Below, piece after piece: positions 23,951 to 35,699 of a DNA stretch of 64,000 nt (position 1 is the first letter of the stretch; the number at the start of each line of letters is the position of its first letter). The position numbers and the translations under genes are program-made. Source of the stretch: Papio anubis (lineage: Eukaryota > Chordata > Mammalia > Primates > Cercopithecidae); contig NC_044981.1 in NCBI RefSeq assembly GCF_008728515.1, forward strand, positions 133,983,937-134,047,936, read 5' to 3'. Under the pieces are notes generated by a model. It was not told where the DNA came from, made no database searches, and saw only the letters and a list, made by a program, of their open reading frames with translations.

Positions 23951-24340
23951 ATTTAACTCGGAGTTATTTATCCAGTAGAAATGAAAGCATTAACATAAGA
24001 CTTATTATATGTGAAGACCCTTAGCTTCTTTCAAAATAGCTAAAAACTGGAAAGATAAAAAGACACGAAAAGTAAGTAAGTGGATAAACAAATCTTGGGA
24101 TATCCATACACAACTCAACAACAACAAAATTTACTACTGGTAAACACTAAAATATATTTAGCCCAACGATATTGTACTAAGCAAAATACCCAGACTCAAA
24201 AGAGTACATTCTACATGATTCCATTTCTAGAATCTCTAAGAGATCAAATCTAACTTATGGTGACATAAAACATCAGTGGTTGTCTGCAGCCAGGGATAAA
24301 GAGAATTTGTGTTTATAAGGGAGGAACTGTTAAGACAAAA

Positions 24341-26978
24341 AAAATCCAATGCTTGGAAATAATGGAAAACTGCTTGTCCTTTCAATGTCATACTAGAATA
24401 TGGCCTAAGAGGCTTATCTAACAAGGATTATCTAACCCCAAGAGGGATGTGCCTTTGATTACAGTATTTTACAACTCTATAAGGATAGGTGTTGAAGAGT
24501 AGAAAACTGATAGTTATGCAGATGATTCTGTTTCTGTAGCAGTGCAGATTAATTTTGTCCTGTAGATATACAAAGGATTTTTATCCCATAGAAAACATTG
24601 CATGCCCTGTAGGGCACTGACATTTTTTTTGTATATAATTTAGAAATCTTAATATAGCATTCTCTTTCTATGTCTATCAATTATTTCTACCCTATAGTTT
24701 TTTTAAAAAAAAAATCAGCTTTATCATCTTGTGGCTCTGCCAACAAGGATTTAAAAACACCTTTGATACACCCCCATTTTTATAAATAGTCCCCTCTAAA
24801 AATTCCTGTGGCTTAAAATATTTAGATTACCAACTCAAGCCTACTTTCCATTATGGTAAATGTACCTACCTTGTCCTATTAAATCACAGCTGCTAAGCTT
24901 CTGTTGCTCTTGGATCTTACCATCCCTACTGAAATTAGGAAACCTATCTTACTGGCAGCATCACGTATGGTGGTCACTGGGCTACAGACGACAGTCGCCA
25001 CAGGGCTTTTCAAGGATGCTGGTGCTCAATGCTTTACTTAAATGAGAATCCTCTAAACATCCTTGGACTATATAACGAATGGGGAATGCACAGGACAGGT
25101 CATACATAATAAATTTTCCAACATCTCATAAGAAGAAGGAGAATCAACCAAGTAAAAAATCTGAAAATAATGCAGAGAGGAAGGATCTAGAGCATGGAAG
25201 ATTAATAAATGAGACAAAAGATGGAAAAAATATAAATGTGATGAGATGAAGGGGAGAGAACTTTCTACCTCCCATTCTTAAAACCAGAATGTGATTGTTT
25301 GAACCAACGTAACATATGCTCCCACCTGAGACGTTGAATCTTGAGAAAATGATACAAAGGCACAGAGTTTAGAAGTCTTTTGTGGCCACAGCACGGCTTT
25401 GCTAATCCATCAGTATCTGAATTAGTGTGCCGTGGCAGCACTGTTCCAAGAGCTGTGTCAGTGCGGCTGGCTGCTTCAGTATCAGCACCCTACCCAGATG
25501 TCCCTGTGGCCTGACCCTACACACAGGTTCTTTGCAGAACCTCCCTTGATGCCAGCCTATTTTCTGAGCTTCATTCTCCTGTCTTCCAACCTATTTTGTA
25601 AGTTACCAAGTGTCTTTCTAATACATTCCTTTCTGCTCTAATGAGTCAGAGCAGTTTCCATCACTTGCAACAACTATTCCTGATGGATACAGGTATGTTT
25701 TTCCCAGCAGATAGGATCGAAGGAGAATTTGACGTGAGACTGAAGATACTGGGAAAGTGAAGTAATAAACCTGGACATCTAAACTGAATAAGAATGCATG
25801 TAAAGGCAGGAGCAGGGAAAGCAGAAAAAAAAAGAGGGTTCCAATGCCAGAGATTCCAGAGAGGGCAGAGGAGAGACAAGCTGGGAGGAATTAAGTGAGA
25901 AAGTTGTCCTGAGAAGAGGTTATGGGCAGAAATTAAGATCTGAATCAAATGGTTGAAGTGGATAAGTCCTTGGTGATAAAATTTTTAGGATATGACAATG
26001 ACTGAGGGATTGAAGACGGGTAGAGATAAGAGTACAAGAAACTGAGAAATTAGAATGTTGCAAAAATCATCCACATGTTTGTTGCAGTCACCAAGAATGA
26101 TGGCAGGAATATGATGTGAGGTGGAAAGCTATAATTCGCATATTAAAGCCTTCAGTGAATGAGAAGGAAAGACTGAAAAGCCTAATCATAAAAGAACTGA
26201 GGAAGGTGGCTTGGAGTCATTGTAAGGGTTTCAAAACAAGGCAAGGTATTTTACATCTGGCACAGCCACAGGAGTAATGGTTTGTAAACTAAAGAGGGCC
26301 GTCCTGGTACCTGATGACAATGTAATGGTACCGAATTAGCAGTGTCATCAGGAGAGGCAAAGAATTGAAGGAAATGCTCAGTTAGAAAACTGTATATTTC
26401 AGGAATGCATTCAGAATAAAAAATTAAAATTCTTTTTGGAAAGATTCCTGCTTTGGTGACCCTGGAAATCTGAATTTTCTTTTAGTTTATTTTCTTAGGT
26501 TAAGAGATAGATTTTGTTTGAAATATCTGCGATCACAGCACTGTTCATTAGGGGGAAGAAAGATTGTTATAGGAAGTAGCCTGTAGGGTATTAATATAGT
26601 ACACAAAACATGTCATTATTGAAAATATTTGGATTCTGACATACTCTTGCATTTTTAAAAAGTTACTACTTGAGTGTGTTCTTTTTAAAAATAGTTTTCT
26701 CTAATAACAAAACACCCTAGATTATAGGAAATCCACACATTAAAAAAACAGTGTGTATCCAGAAAAAAGTTCATCATATAAATTTTAAGATTTATTCTTA
26801 TATGTTTTTTCAAGATTTCTGTTAAATATATTTTTCTAATTATGTTTTTTATCTGATTATTTTTCCACCAATATGCAACGTATCAGAATACTAAATGATT
26901 CTAGATTTCTTCATTCCACTCCCAGGGAGAAAATAAACGAGTCCTTTTCTTCTAATTAAAAAGGAAAAATTAAATCTA
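24341..26978. other. longest stretch without recognised young repeats
   Basis: No gene recognised. The part 25290-25692 ends 'tttccatcacttgcaacaac', reminiscent of an old LTR-type 3' end, a weak match. The frames at 24860-25045, 25432-25641 and 25661-25948 have no motif or splice support. The rest (25700-26450) is purine-rich on the + strand without clear repeat identity. Confidence 0.4.
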
Positions 26979-27059
26979 TTAGGTTGGTGCAAAAAATAAT
27001 TATGGCTTTTGCCACTGAATGTAATGAAAAAAACCACAATTACTTTTGCACCAACCTAA
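26979..27059 (+). mobile_element. MADE1 mariner MITE, miR-548-type hairpin
   Basis: An 81-bp near-palindrome beginning 'ttaggttggtgcaaaa' and ending 'ttttgcaccaacctaa', which are the Hsmar1-derived MADE1 termini. It is flanked by TA on the left (26977-26978). The two arms pair over almost the full length, the layout from which primate miR-548 precursors arise. The 3' arm 'ccacaattacttttgca' is close to miR-548-type 3p sequence; the 5' arm is more diverged. Expression cannot be judged from sequence. Confidence 0.93.
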
Positions 27060-28498
27060 ATATTTAATTATTCAGCATTTAGTACTGATTTAAAATTCAA
27101 CCAAGAGAGGGGAGAAACTCCCTTATTTCTTTTGTAGTAGCAAACAGACAGTGAAGTCAGGGTTCCTGTGAGGCTATGGTAAGGCTGGCATTCCTTTAAA
27201 CTAGGGTTTTTTAGGCCAGTGACAAGTCCTAAAGGCATTTAAGTATCACTGTTTCTGCCTGTCAAGCAAGATAATTGTTAGCCTCTCTGAAAATTTCCCT
27301 CACAGCTCCACCAATCATTTTTATCTCTGCTGCCTACCTAAGTTTGATTAGCAAGTGTGAAAAATACTCAAGAAGTAACATAAAGAGGTACTGAACCAGT
27401 CTGATCTTTTGGAGGAGTTTTTACTTATATCCAGCAGGAATTGTTACATTATTAGGAAAGACTCTGGAAATCACGACTCACCTAATATTATTTCTTCCTC
27501 TCACTAATATGGCAACTTATGTTTTTCCAGTCAAGCCAAAATTCATGGAGTCATCTTAGCTTTTCTTCCTCTCACATTCCCTATCCAAAACATCAACAAA
27601 TCTTGGTTTACCTTTGAGAAATATTGAGAAACTGATTCCTCCAGAGGTACCACATTGGTTCAAGCCAGCTTCAACATTAGTTCTAGCTTATTTTCTTAGG
27701 TTATTTCTTAGGTTAAGAAATTCAGGAACTACGGACTATTCTTTTCAATATACATGCAATATTGTCTTATATTTTTAATTTTACTCTTTGAGGATGGTAA
27801 TTTTTTGTTTGTTAGTGGCTACAATGTTTTGTTTTGTTTTTTTTTCTAAAAAAACCTCTTAAAGATGCAAAGTGAAGTACTTATGATGAAATGATATAAA
27901 GTCTTGAATTTGTTTAAAGTATATTTTTAAATGGATGAACTGGTCCTGCATTGATAATTGTTGAATCTGGGTCATGGGTACAAGGTGTTCATCATGCAAT
28001 TCTCTCTACTTTTATCTACTCTTGAACAACATGTAATAAAGAATGTGAGGAGGCACAAAGATCTCCAGGAAAGGTAGAGAACAAGAATTAGGGTCTACAC
28101 AGCCAGGAATGTTATCTCAAAGCCCACCTGAGAAAGAGTCCAGTGAAGAAATATTTGTCACAATGACGGAATCCTGTATAGAGACCACAGCTAGCACTTC
28201 AAGGATCACTGTGGTTGTATACCAGATTTATTGCCACTTACAAATTTTCTTAAGTGTAGCTTCAATTATATCTCATAAGTTTTGACAGAATGTCCTTATT
28301 TTCATTTATCTCTGTAGCTTGGATATAACTGCCTCCAACCCACTTCCTAATAGATTCTAGCCCAGGGACCTGTTTCTTCTTATCACTGGCTTTGATTCCA
28401 ATTGTGATTGGCAGAACCTGAGCCTTGTGCTTCCTAGCTATATAGGAGGATGGGAAAGTATTTGGCAATAGCTACTTCTAAGAGGCAGCTTTAGCCTT
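27060..28498. other. unassigned DNA with a possible L1 3' end at 27900-28030
   Basis: 'tgttgaatctgggtcatggg' to 'tactcttgaacaacatg' (about 27950-28035) resembles an old L1 3' terminus in sense orientation. The remainder is unrecognised, without coding signals. Confidence 0.4.
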
Positions 28499-28512
28499 AA
28501 AAGATATGATGT

Positions 28513-29569
28513 CCCCTCCACAATGGGGGTCCTTCCCAAGATAGCCGAATAGTAACAGCTCCAGTCTGCAACTCCCTGCGTGATCAACACAGAAGACAGG
28601 TGGTTTCTTCATTTCCAACTGAGGTACCTGGTTCATCTCATTGGGACTGGTTGGACAGTGGGTGCAGCCCACAGAGGGTGAACTGAAGCAGGGTGGGGTA
28701 TTGCCTCACCCAGGAAGCGCAAGAAGTCATGTGATTTCCCTTTTCTAGCCAAGGGAAGCCGTGACAAACTGTGCCTGGAAAAATGGGACACTTCCGCCCA
28801 AATACTGCACTTCTCCCACAGTATTAGTAACTAGCAAACCAGGAGATTCTCTCGTGTGCCTGGCTCGGTGGGTCCCATGCCCATGGAGCCGAGTGCTCAC
28901 TGCTAGCACACCAGACTGAGATTGACCTGCAAGGCTGAAGCCTAGTAGGGGTGGGAGGGCGTCTGCCATTGTTGAGGCCTGAGTAGGTAAACAAAGCAGC
29001 CAGGAATCTTGAACTGGGCGGAGCCCACCACAGTTCAGCAAGGCCTACTGCGTCTATAGACTCCACCTCTGTGGGCAGGACATAGCTGAACAAAAGGCAG
29101 CAGACAACTTCTGCAGACTTAAATGTCCCTACCTGACAGCTCTGGAGAGAGCAGTTGTTCTCCCAGCATGGCATTTGTGCTCTGAGAACAGACAGACTGC
29201 CTGCTCAAGTGAGTCCCTGAACCCCATGTAGCCTAACTGGGAGACACCTCCCAGTAGGAGCTGACAGATGCCTAATACAGGTGGGTGACCCTCTGGGACG
29301 AAGCTTCCAGGGGAAGGATCAGGCAGCAATATTTGCTGATCTGCAATATTTGCTGTTCTGCAGCCCCTGCTGGTGATACCCAGGCAAACAGGGTCTGGAA
29401 TGGACCTCCAGCAAACTCCAACAGACCTGCAGCTGAGGGACCTGACTGTTAGAAGGAAAACTAACAAACAGAAAGGAATAGGATCAACATCAACAAAAAG
29501 GACACCCACACCAAAACCCCATCTGTAGCTCACCAACATCAAACACCAAAGGTAGATAATACCACAAAG
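28513..29569 (+). promoter_or_regulatory. L1PA 5' UTR / internal promoter, decayed
   Basis: The start of the element reads 'ccaagatagccgaatag' where active L1 has the YY1 site CAAGATGGCCG at its extreme 5' end. One G-to-A change (28537-28547) hits the core. Extra bases 'cccctccacaatg' precede the normal start and form a small stem with 'tggggg'. The rest matches the L1 5' UTR, including 'aggtaaacaaagcagcc' (28985) and 'acagacctgcagctgaggg' (29422). Confidence 0.8.
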
Positions 29570-30597
29570 ATGGGGAGAAGTCAGAGAAGAAAAGCTGAAA
29601 ATTCTAAAAACCAGAGTGCCTCTTCTCCTCCAAAGGATTGCAACTCCTCACCAGTAATGGAACAAAGCTGGATGGAGAATGACTTTGACGAGTTGACAGA
29701 AGTAGGCTTCATACTTCAGTCGGTAATAACAAACTTCTTCAAGCTGAAGGATCATGTTCTAACCCATCGCAAGGAAGCTAAAAACCTTGAAAAAAGGTTA
29801 GACAAATGGCTAACTAGAATAAACAATGTAGAGAAGACCTTAAATGACCTGATGGAGCTGAAAACCATGGCACGAGAACTTTGTGATGCATGCAAAACCT
29901 TCAGTAGTCAATTTTATCAAGTGGAAGAAAGGATATCAGTGATAGAAGATCAAATTAAGGAAATAAAGCAAGAAGACAAGATTAGAGAAAAAACAGTAAA
30001 AAGAAACAAACAAAGCCTCCAAGAAATATGGGACTATGTGAAAAGACCAAATTTATGTTTGATTGGTGTACCCAAAAGTGATGGGGAAAATGGAACCAAG
30101 TTGAAAAACACTCTTCAGGATATTATCCAGGAGAATTTCCCCAACTTTGCAAGGCAGGCCGACATTCAAATTCAGGAATACAGAGAACACCACAAAGATA
30201 CTCCTCGAGAAGAGTAACCCCAAAACACATAATTGTCAGATTCACCAAGATTGAAATGAAGGAAAAAACATTAAGAGCAGCCAGAGAGAAAGGTCAGGTT
30301 ACCTATAAGAGGAAGCCCATCAGACTAACAGCAGATTTCTCATCAGAAACCCTACATGCCAGAAGAGAGTGGGGGCCAATATTCAACATTCTTCAAGAAA
30401 TGAAGTTTCAACCAAGAATTTCATATCCAGCCAAATTAAGCTTTATAAGTGAAGGAGAAATAAAATCCTTTACAGACAAGGAAATGCTGAGAGATTTTGT
30501 CACCACCAGGCCTGCCTTACAAGAGCTCCTGAAGGAAGCAGTAAACATGGAAAGAACCAACTGGTACCAGCTACTGCAAAAACACGCCAAATTGTAA
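29570..30597 (+). pseudogene. L1 ORF1 (ORF1p) pseudogene
   Basis: The ATG at 29570 fits the family start after 'accacaaagatgggg'. The frame gives an N-terminal basic region, a coiled coil (about residues 50-150) and the RRM region with 'SLQEIWDYVKRPNL' near residue 150. One base is missing near 30176 in the 'caggaaatacag' stretch, which shifts the frame and stops it after 215 codons. The C-terminal domain continues in another frame from 30256 to the stop at 30595. ORF1p is normally about 338 residues and an RNA-binding trimer; this copy cannot make it whole. Confidence 0.9.
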
Positions 30598-30660
30598 ACA
30601 CCATCGATGCCATGAAGAAACTGCAGCCCTAAACGGGCAAAATAACCAGCTAACATTATA

Positions 30661-33600
30661 ATGACAGGATCAAATTCACACATAACAATATTAACCTTAA
30701 ATGTAAATGGGCTAAATTCTCCAGTTAAAAGACACAGCCTGGAAAAGAGTCAAGACCCATCAGTGTGCTATATTCAGGAGACCCATCTCACATGCAGAAA
30801 CACACATAGGCTCAAAATAAAGTGATGGAGGAAGATCTACCAAGTACATGGAAATCAAAAAAAAAAAAAAAAAAGTAGGGGTTGCAATCCTAGTCTCTGA
30901 TAAAACAGACTTTAAACTATCAAAGATCAAAAGAGACAAAGAAGGCCATTACATAATGGTAAAGGGGTCAATTCAACAAGAAGAGCTAACTATCGGAAAT
31001 ATATATGCACCCAATACAGGAGCACACAGATTCATAAAGCAGAGACCTACGAAGAGACTTATACTCCCACACAGTCTACGAAGTCTACGAAGTCTACGAA
31101 GAGACTTTAACACCCCACTGTCAATACTAGACAGATCGAGACAGAAGGTTAACAAGGATATCTAGGACTTGAACTCAGCTCTGCACCAAGCAGACCTAAT
31201 AGACATCTATAGAACTCTCCACCCCAAATCAACAGAATATACATTCTTCTCAGCACCACATCGTACTTACTCCAAAATTGACCATATAATTGGAAGTAAA
31301 GCACTCCTCAGCAAATGTACAAGAACAGAAATCACAACAAACTGTCTCTCAGACCACAGTGCAATCAAATTAGAACTCACGATTAAGAAACTCACTAAAA
31401 ACTGCAAAACTACATGGAAAATGAACAACCTGCACCTGACTGACTACTGGGTAAATAACGAAATGAAGGCAGAAATAAAGATGTCATTTGAAACCAATGA
31501 GAACAAAGACACCACATATGAGAATCTCTGGGACACATTTAAAGCAGTGTGTAGGGAAATTTTATAGCAATAAATGCCCACAAGAGAAAGCAGGAAAGAT
31601 CTAAAATTGACACCCTAACATCACAATTAAAAGAACTAGAGTAGCAAGAGCAAACAAATTCAAAAGCTAGCAGAAGGCAAGAAATAACAAGATCAGAGCA
31701 AAACTGAAGGAGATAGAGACACAAAAACTCTTCAAAAAATCAATAAATCCAGGAGCTGGTTTTTTGAAAAGATCAACAAAACTGATGGATAGCTAGCAAA
31801 AATAATAAAGAATAAAAGAGAAAAGAATCAAATAGATGCAATAAAAAATGATAAAGGAGGATATCACCACTGATCCCACAGAAATACACACTACCATCAG
31901 AGAATACTATAAATACCTCTGTGCAAATAAACTAGAAAATCTAGAAGAAATGGATAAATTCCTGGACACATACACCCTCCCAAGACTAAACCAGAAAGAA
32001 ATTGAATCTCTGAATAGACCAATAACAGGTTCTGAAATTGAGGCAATAATTAATAACCTACCAACCATAAAAAGTCCAGGACCAGATGGATTCACAGCCG
32101 ATTCTACAAGAGCTATAAAGAGGAACTGGTACCATTCCTCTGAAACTATTCCAATCAATAGAAAAAGAGGGAATTCTCCCTAACTCATTTTGTGAGGCCA
32201 GCATCATCCTGACACCAAAGCCTGGCAGAGACACAACAAAAAAAGAGAATTTTAGACCAATATCCCTGATGAACATCGATTTGAAAATCCTCAACAAAAC
32301 ACTGGCAAACCGAATCCAGTAGCACATCGAAAAGCTTATACACCACAATCAAGTAAGCGTCATCTCTGGGATGCAAGGCTGGTTCAACATACACAAATCA
32401 ATAAGCATAATCCACCACATAAACAGAACCAACGACAAAAACCACATGATTATCTTAATAGATGCAGAAAGGATCTTCGACAAAATTCAACAGCCCTTCA
32501 TGCTAAAAACTGTCAATAAATTAGGTATTGATGGAATGTATCTCAAAATAATAAGAGCTATTTATGATTGGCCCACAGCCAATATCATACTGAATGGGCA
32601 AAAACTCGAAGCATTCCCTTTGAAAACCAGCAGAAAACAAGGATGCCCTCTCTCACCACTCCTATTCAACATAGTTCTAGAAGTTCTGGCCAAGGCAATC
32701 AGGCCAGAGAAAAAAATCAAGGGTATTCTATTAGGAAAAGAAGAACTCAAATTGTCCCTGTTTGCAGTTACATGATCGTATATTTAGAAAACCCCATCGT
32801 CTCAGCCCAAAATCTCCTTAAGCTGATAAACAACTTCAGTAAAGTCTCAGGATACAAAATCAATGTGCAAAAATCACAAGCATGCCTATACACCAATAAC
32901 AGACAAACAGAGAGACAAATCATGAGTGAACTCCCATTCAGAATTGCTACAAAGAGAATAATAAAATACCTAGGAATACAACTTACAAGGGATATGAAGG
33001 ACCTCTTCAAGGAGAACTATAAACCACTGCTCAACAAAATAAGAGGACACAAACAAATGGAAGAACATTCCATGCTCATGGATAGAAAGAATCAATATAG
33101 TGAAAGTGGCCATATTGCCCAAAGTAATGTATAGATTCAATGCCATCCCCATCAAGCTACCAATGACTTTCTTCACAGTATTGGAAGAAACTACTTTAAA
33201 GTTCATATGGAACCTAAAAAGAGCCTGCATAGCCAAGACAATCCTAAGCAAAAAGAAAAGCTGGAGGCATCAAACTACCTGACTTCAAATTATACTACAA
33301 GCCTACAGTAACTAAAACAGCATGGTACTGGTACCAAAACAGACATATAGACCAATGGAACAGAACAGAGGCCTCAGAAATAACACCACACTTCTACAAC
33401 CATCTGATCTTTGACAAACCTGACAAAAACAAGAATTAATTCAAGATGGATTAAAGACTTAAATGTCAGATCTAAAATCATAAAAACCATAGAAGAAAAC
33501 TTAGGCAATACCATTCAGGACATAGGCATGGGCAAAGACTTCATGGCTAAAACACCAAAAGCAATGGAAACAAAAGCCAAAATAGACAAATGGGATCTAA

Positions 33601-34386
33601 TTAAACTAAAGAGCTTCTGCATAGCAAAAGAAACTACCATCGGAGTGAACAGGCAACCTACAGAATGGGAGAAAAATATGCAATCTACCCATCTGACAAA
33701 GTCTAATATCCAGAATCTACAAAGAACTTAAACAAATTTAAAAGAAAAAAACAAAAAACCCTATCAAAAAGTGGTCCAAGGATATGAACAGACACTTCTC
33801 AAAATAAGACATTTATGCAGCCAACAGACACATGAAAAAATGCTCATCAACACTGGCCATCAGAGAAATGCAAATCAAAACCACAATGAGATACCATTTC
33901 ACGCCAGTTAGAAGGGCAATCATTAAAAAGTCAGGAAACAACAGATGCTGGAGAGGATGCAGAGAAATAGGAACACCTTTACACTGTTGGTGGGAGTGTA
34001 AATTAGCTCAACCATTGTGGAAGACAGTGTGGTGATTCCTCAAGGATCTAGAACTAGAAATATCATTTGACCCAGCAATCCCATTATTGGGTATATAACC
34101 AAAAGATTATAAATCATGCTACTATAAAGACACATGCACATGTATGTTTATTGTGGCACTATTCACAATAGTAAAGACTGGGAACCAACCCAAATGTCCA
34201 TCAGTGACAGACTGGATTAAGAAAATATGTCACATATATACCACGGAATACTATGCAGCCATAAAAAAGGATGAGTTCTTGTCCTTTGCAGGAACATGGA
34301 TGCAGCTGGAAACCATCATTCTCAGCAAACTATCACGAGGATAGAAACCCAAACACCACATGTTCTCACTCATAGGTGGAAACTGA
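30661..34386 (+). pseudogene. L1 ORF2 (endonuclease-reverse transcriptase) pseudogene
   Basis: Begins ATGACAGGATCAAATTC at 30661. Endonuclease landmarks are visible piecewise: LNVNGLN, an IQETHL glutamate motif, RDFNTPL and SDHSAI. The frame stops about 55 codons in (TAA within 'aaaataaagtgatgg'). At 31073-31099 a 9-bp unit repeats three times. In the reverse transcriptase, CPLSPLLFNIVLEVLAKAI is intact but the palm FADD motif is lost at 32761-32775, where 'gcagttacatg' replaces the usual codons and shifts the frame. About 130 bp is missing near 33435. It ends near 34384. Confidence 0.9.
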
Positions 34387-34614
34387 ACAATGAGAACACT
34401 TGGACACAGGGCAGGGAACATCACACACTGGGGCCTGTTGGGGGGTGGGTGACTGGGGGAGGGATAGTATTAGGAGAAATACCTAATGTAAATGACGAGT
34501 TGATGGGTGCAGCAAACCAACATGGCACATGTATACCTATGTAACAAACCTGCACCTTGCGCACATGTACCCTAGAACTTAAAAGTGTAATAAAAAATAA
34601 AAAAGATATGATGT

Positions 34615-35263
34615 TCCCTAGATACAGGGGACACAGGAGTGGGTGAAGGGGTCAGGCATTAGGTAGCCCAGAAAAGCAGGTACTTTAGCAGCTTTAGAAC
34701 AGCAAATCCAAGGAGCCGTTAATCCAATTAGCCATTCATCCAGTCCTAGTAATTGCATTCTAAAGTCCAGAGGATTCCTTCCAATATGCCAGATACTTCA
34801 GGTAACCAAGAATTTCAAGCAAGTTAGAACTCCATGAGAAAGTCACCAATTCTGAAGACCGGATGACTGTGATTCAGGTGTTAGCAGAAGTAGTTCCTTC
34901 TGAGACCTCTCTCCTTGGCTTGTAGATAGCCGTCTTCTCCCTATTCCTTCACAGCTTCTTTCTTCTTACATGTTTGTGTCCAAATTTCCTTTTAGTCTCC
35001 CATCTACCAGCATATCAAGATGGAAACTCCACTTCAGATATTTCTCATTCTTTCCTTAGCTCCAGGGCTGAGGTAAGTTCCAGACAAGCACAGCTATTCA
35101 AAGAGTTTATATTTTTTCCAAAATTGTTGAAATATTCCAATTACCAGATCTAAGAAATTCAGGGATCCCCAAACAGGATGAATGAATAAATTTTAAAATC
35201 CATGCTTAGACACAGCATGTGAAGTGCAAAATGGCAAAAAAAAAAAAAAAAAAGGAATGGTTT
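34615..35263. other. unassigned DNA, possible old antisense LTR scrap
   Basis: Around 34885-35010 the text 'gacctctctccttggcttgtag' resembles antisense MLT-type LTR sequence, a weak match. The rest is not recognised. An A18 run occurs at 35236-35253. Confidence 0.35.
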
Positions 35264-35276
35264 TAAAAGAAATCAA

Positions 35277-35596
35277 GGCCGGGAGCGGTGGCTCAAGCCT
35301 GTAATCCCAGCACTTTGGGAGGCCGAGGCGGGCGGATCACGAGGTCAGGAGATCGAGACCATCCTGGCTAACATGGTGAAACCCCGTCTCTACTAAAAAT
35401 ACAAAAAAACTAGCCGGGCGTGGTGGCGGGCGCCTGTAGTCCCAGCTACTCGGAGGCTGAGGCAGGAGAATGGCCTGAACCTGGGAGGCGGAGCTTGCAG
35501 TGAGCCGAGATCGCGCCACTGCACTCCAGCCTGGGTGACACAGTGCGACTCCGTCTCAAAAAAAAAATAAATAAATAAAATAAATAAATAAATAAA
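35277..35596 (+). mobile_element. AluY, Old World monkey type, with AAAT tail
   Basis: Full-length, starting 'ggccgggagcggtggctcaa'. Shares 'gaatggcctgaacctgggag' and 'gggtgacacag' with the copy at 59145, so these two are one sub-lineage. The tail is (AAAT)n. Perfect 12-bp target duplication taaaagaaatca at 35264-35275 and 35597-35608. Confidence 0.92.
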
Positions 35597-35618
35597 TAAA
35601 AGAAATCAGAAAGACCAA

Positions 35619-35638
35619 AAAAAAAAAAAAAAAAAAAA
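35619..35638. repeat. poly-A run
   Basis: A second A homopolymer lies just after the AluY, outside its target duplication, so it is not the Alu's own tail. Confidence 0.7.
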
Positions 35639-35699
35639 TCACGAAAACAGCATTGAGATTTAGACACAACTTCTAAACAGTGATAAGAGAAACCACAGG

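Larger units (their letters stand above)
15390..24340 (+). mobile_element. old sense L1 (L1M) ORF2-to-3'-end, split by nested insertions
   Basis: Collinear pieces of one old L1 ORF2 occur at 15390-16385, 16699-17061, 17552-18155, 19480-19665, 23323-23480 and 23950-24340. They pass from the reverse transcriptase through the thumb to the ORF2 C-terminus in order, e.g. 'agtagatgcagaaaaacag' (15981), 'gttcccagatgacatgatc' (16264), 'cagcacacagactgaaag' (19528), 'gagtcc..gtactttcatac' text (23407) and 'agtacattctacatgattcc' (24203). The gaps hold younger elements listed separately. No frame is intact. Confidence 0.65.
28513..34600 (+). mobile_element. near full-length L1PA (L1PA7-like)
   Basis: All parts are in order: 5' UTR, ORF1, 63-bp spacer, ORF2, 3' UTR with G-rich tract (34438-34460) and an A-rich tail. 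Perfect 14-bp target duplication aaaagatatgatgt at 28499-28512 and 34601-34614 shows one insertion of about 6.1 kb. The 3' UTR wording ('aatgacgagttgatgggtgc') suggests a catarrhine-age L1PA subfamily. A deletion of about 130 bp near 33435 removed part of the ORF2 C-terminal region. Frameshifts and stops disable both ORFs. Confidence 0.93.

Noticed and set aside
24860..25948. Possible small exons or processed pseudogene at 24.9-25.9 kb
   Set aside because: Frames are short, without recognised domains, poly(A) tail or target duplication, and with no consistent reading across neighbours.
34601..35263. Promoter or first exon after the full-length L1
   Set aside because: No CpG clustering, TATA arrangement or coding frame; only a weak old LTR resemblance.
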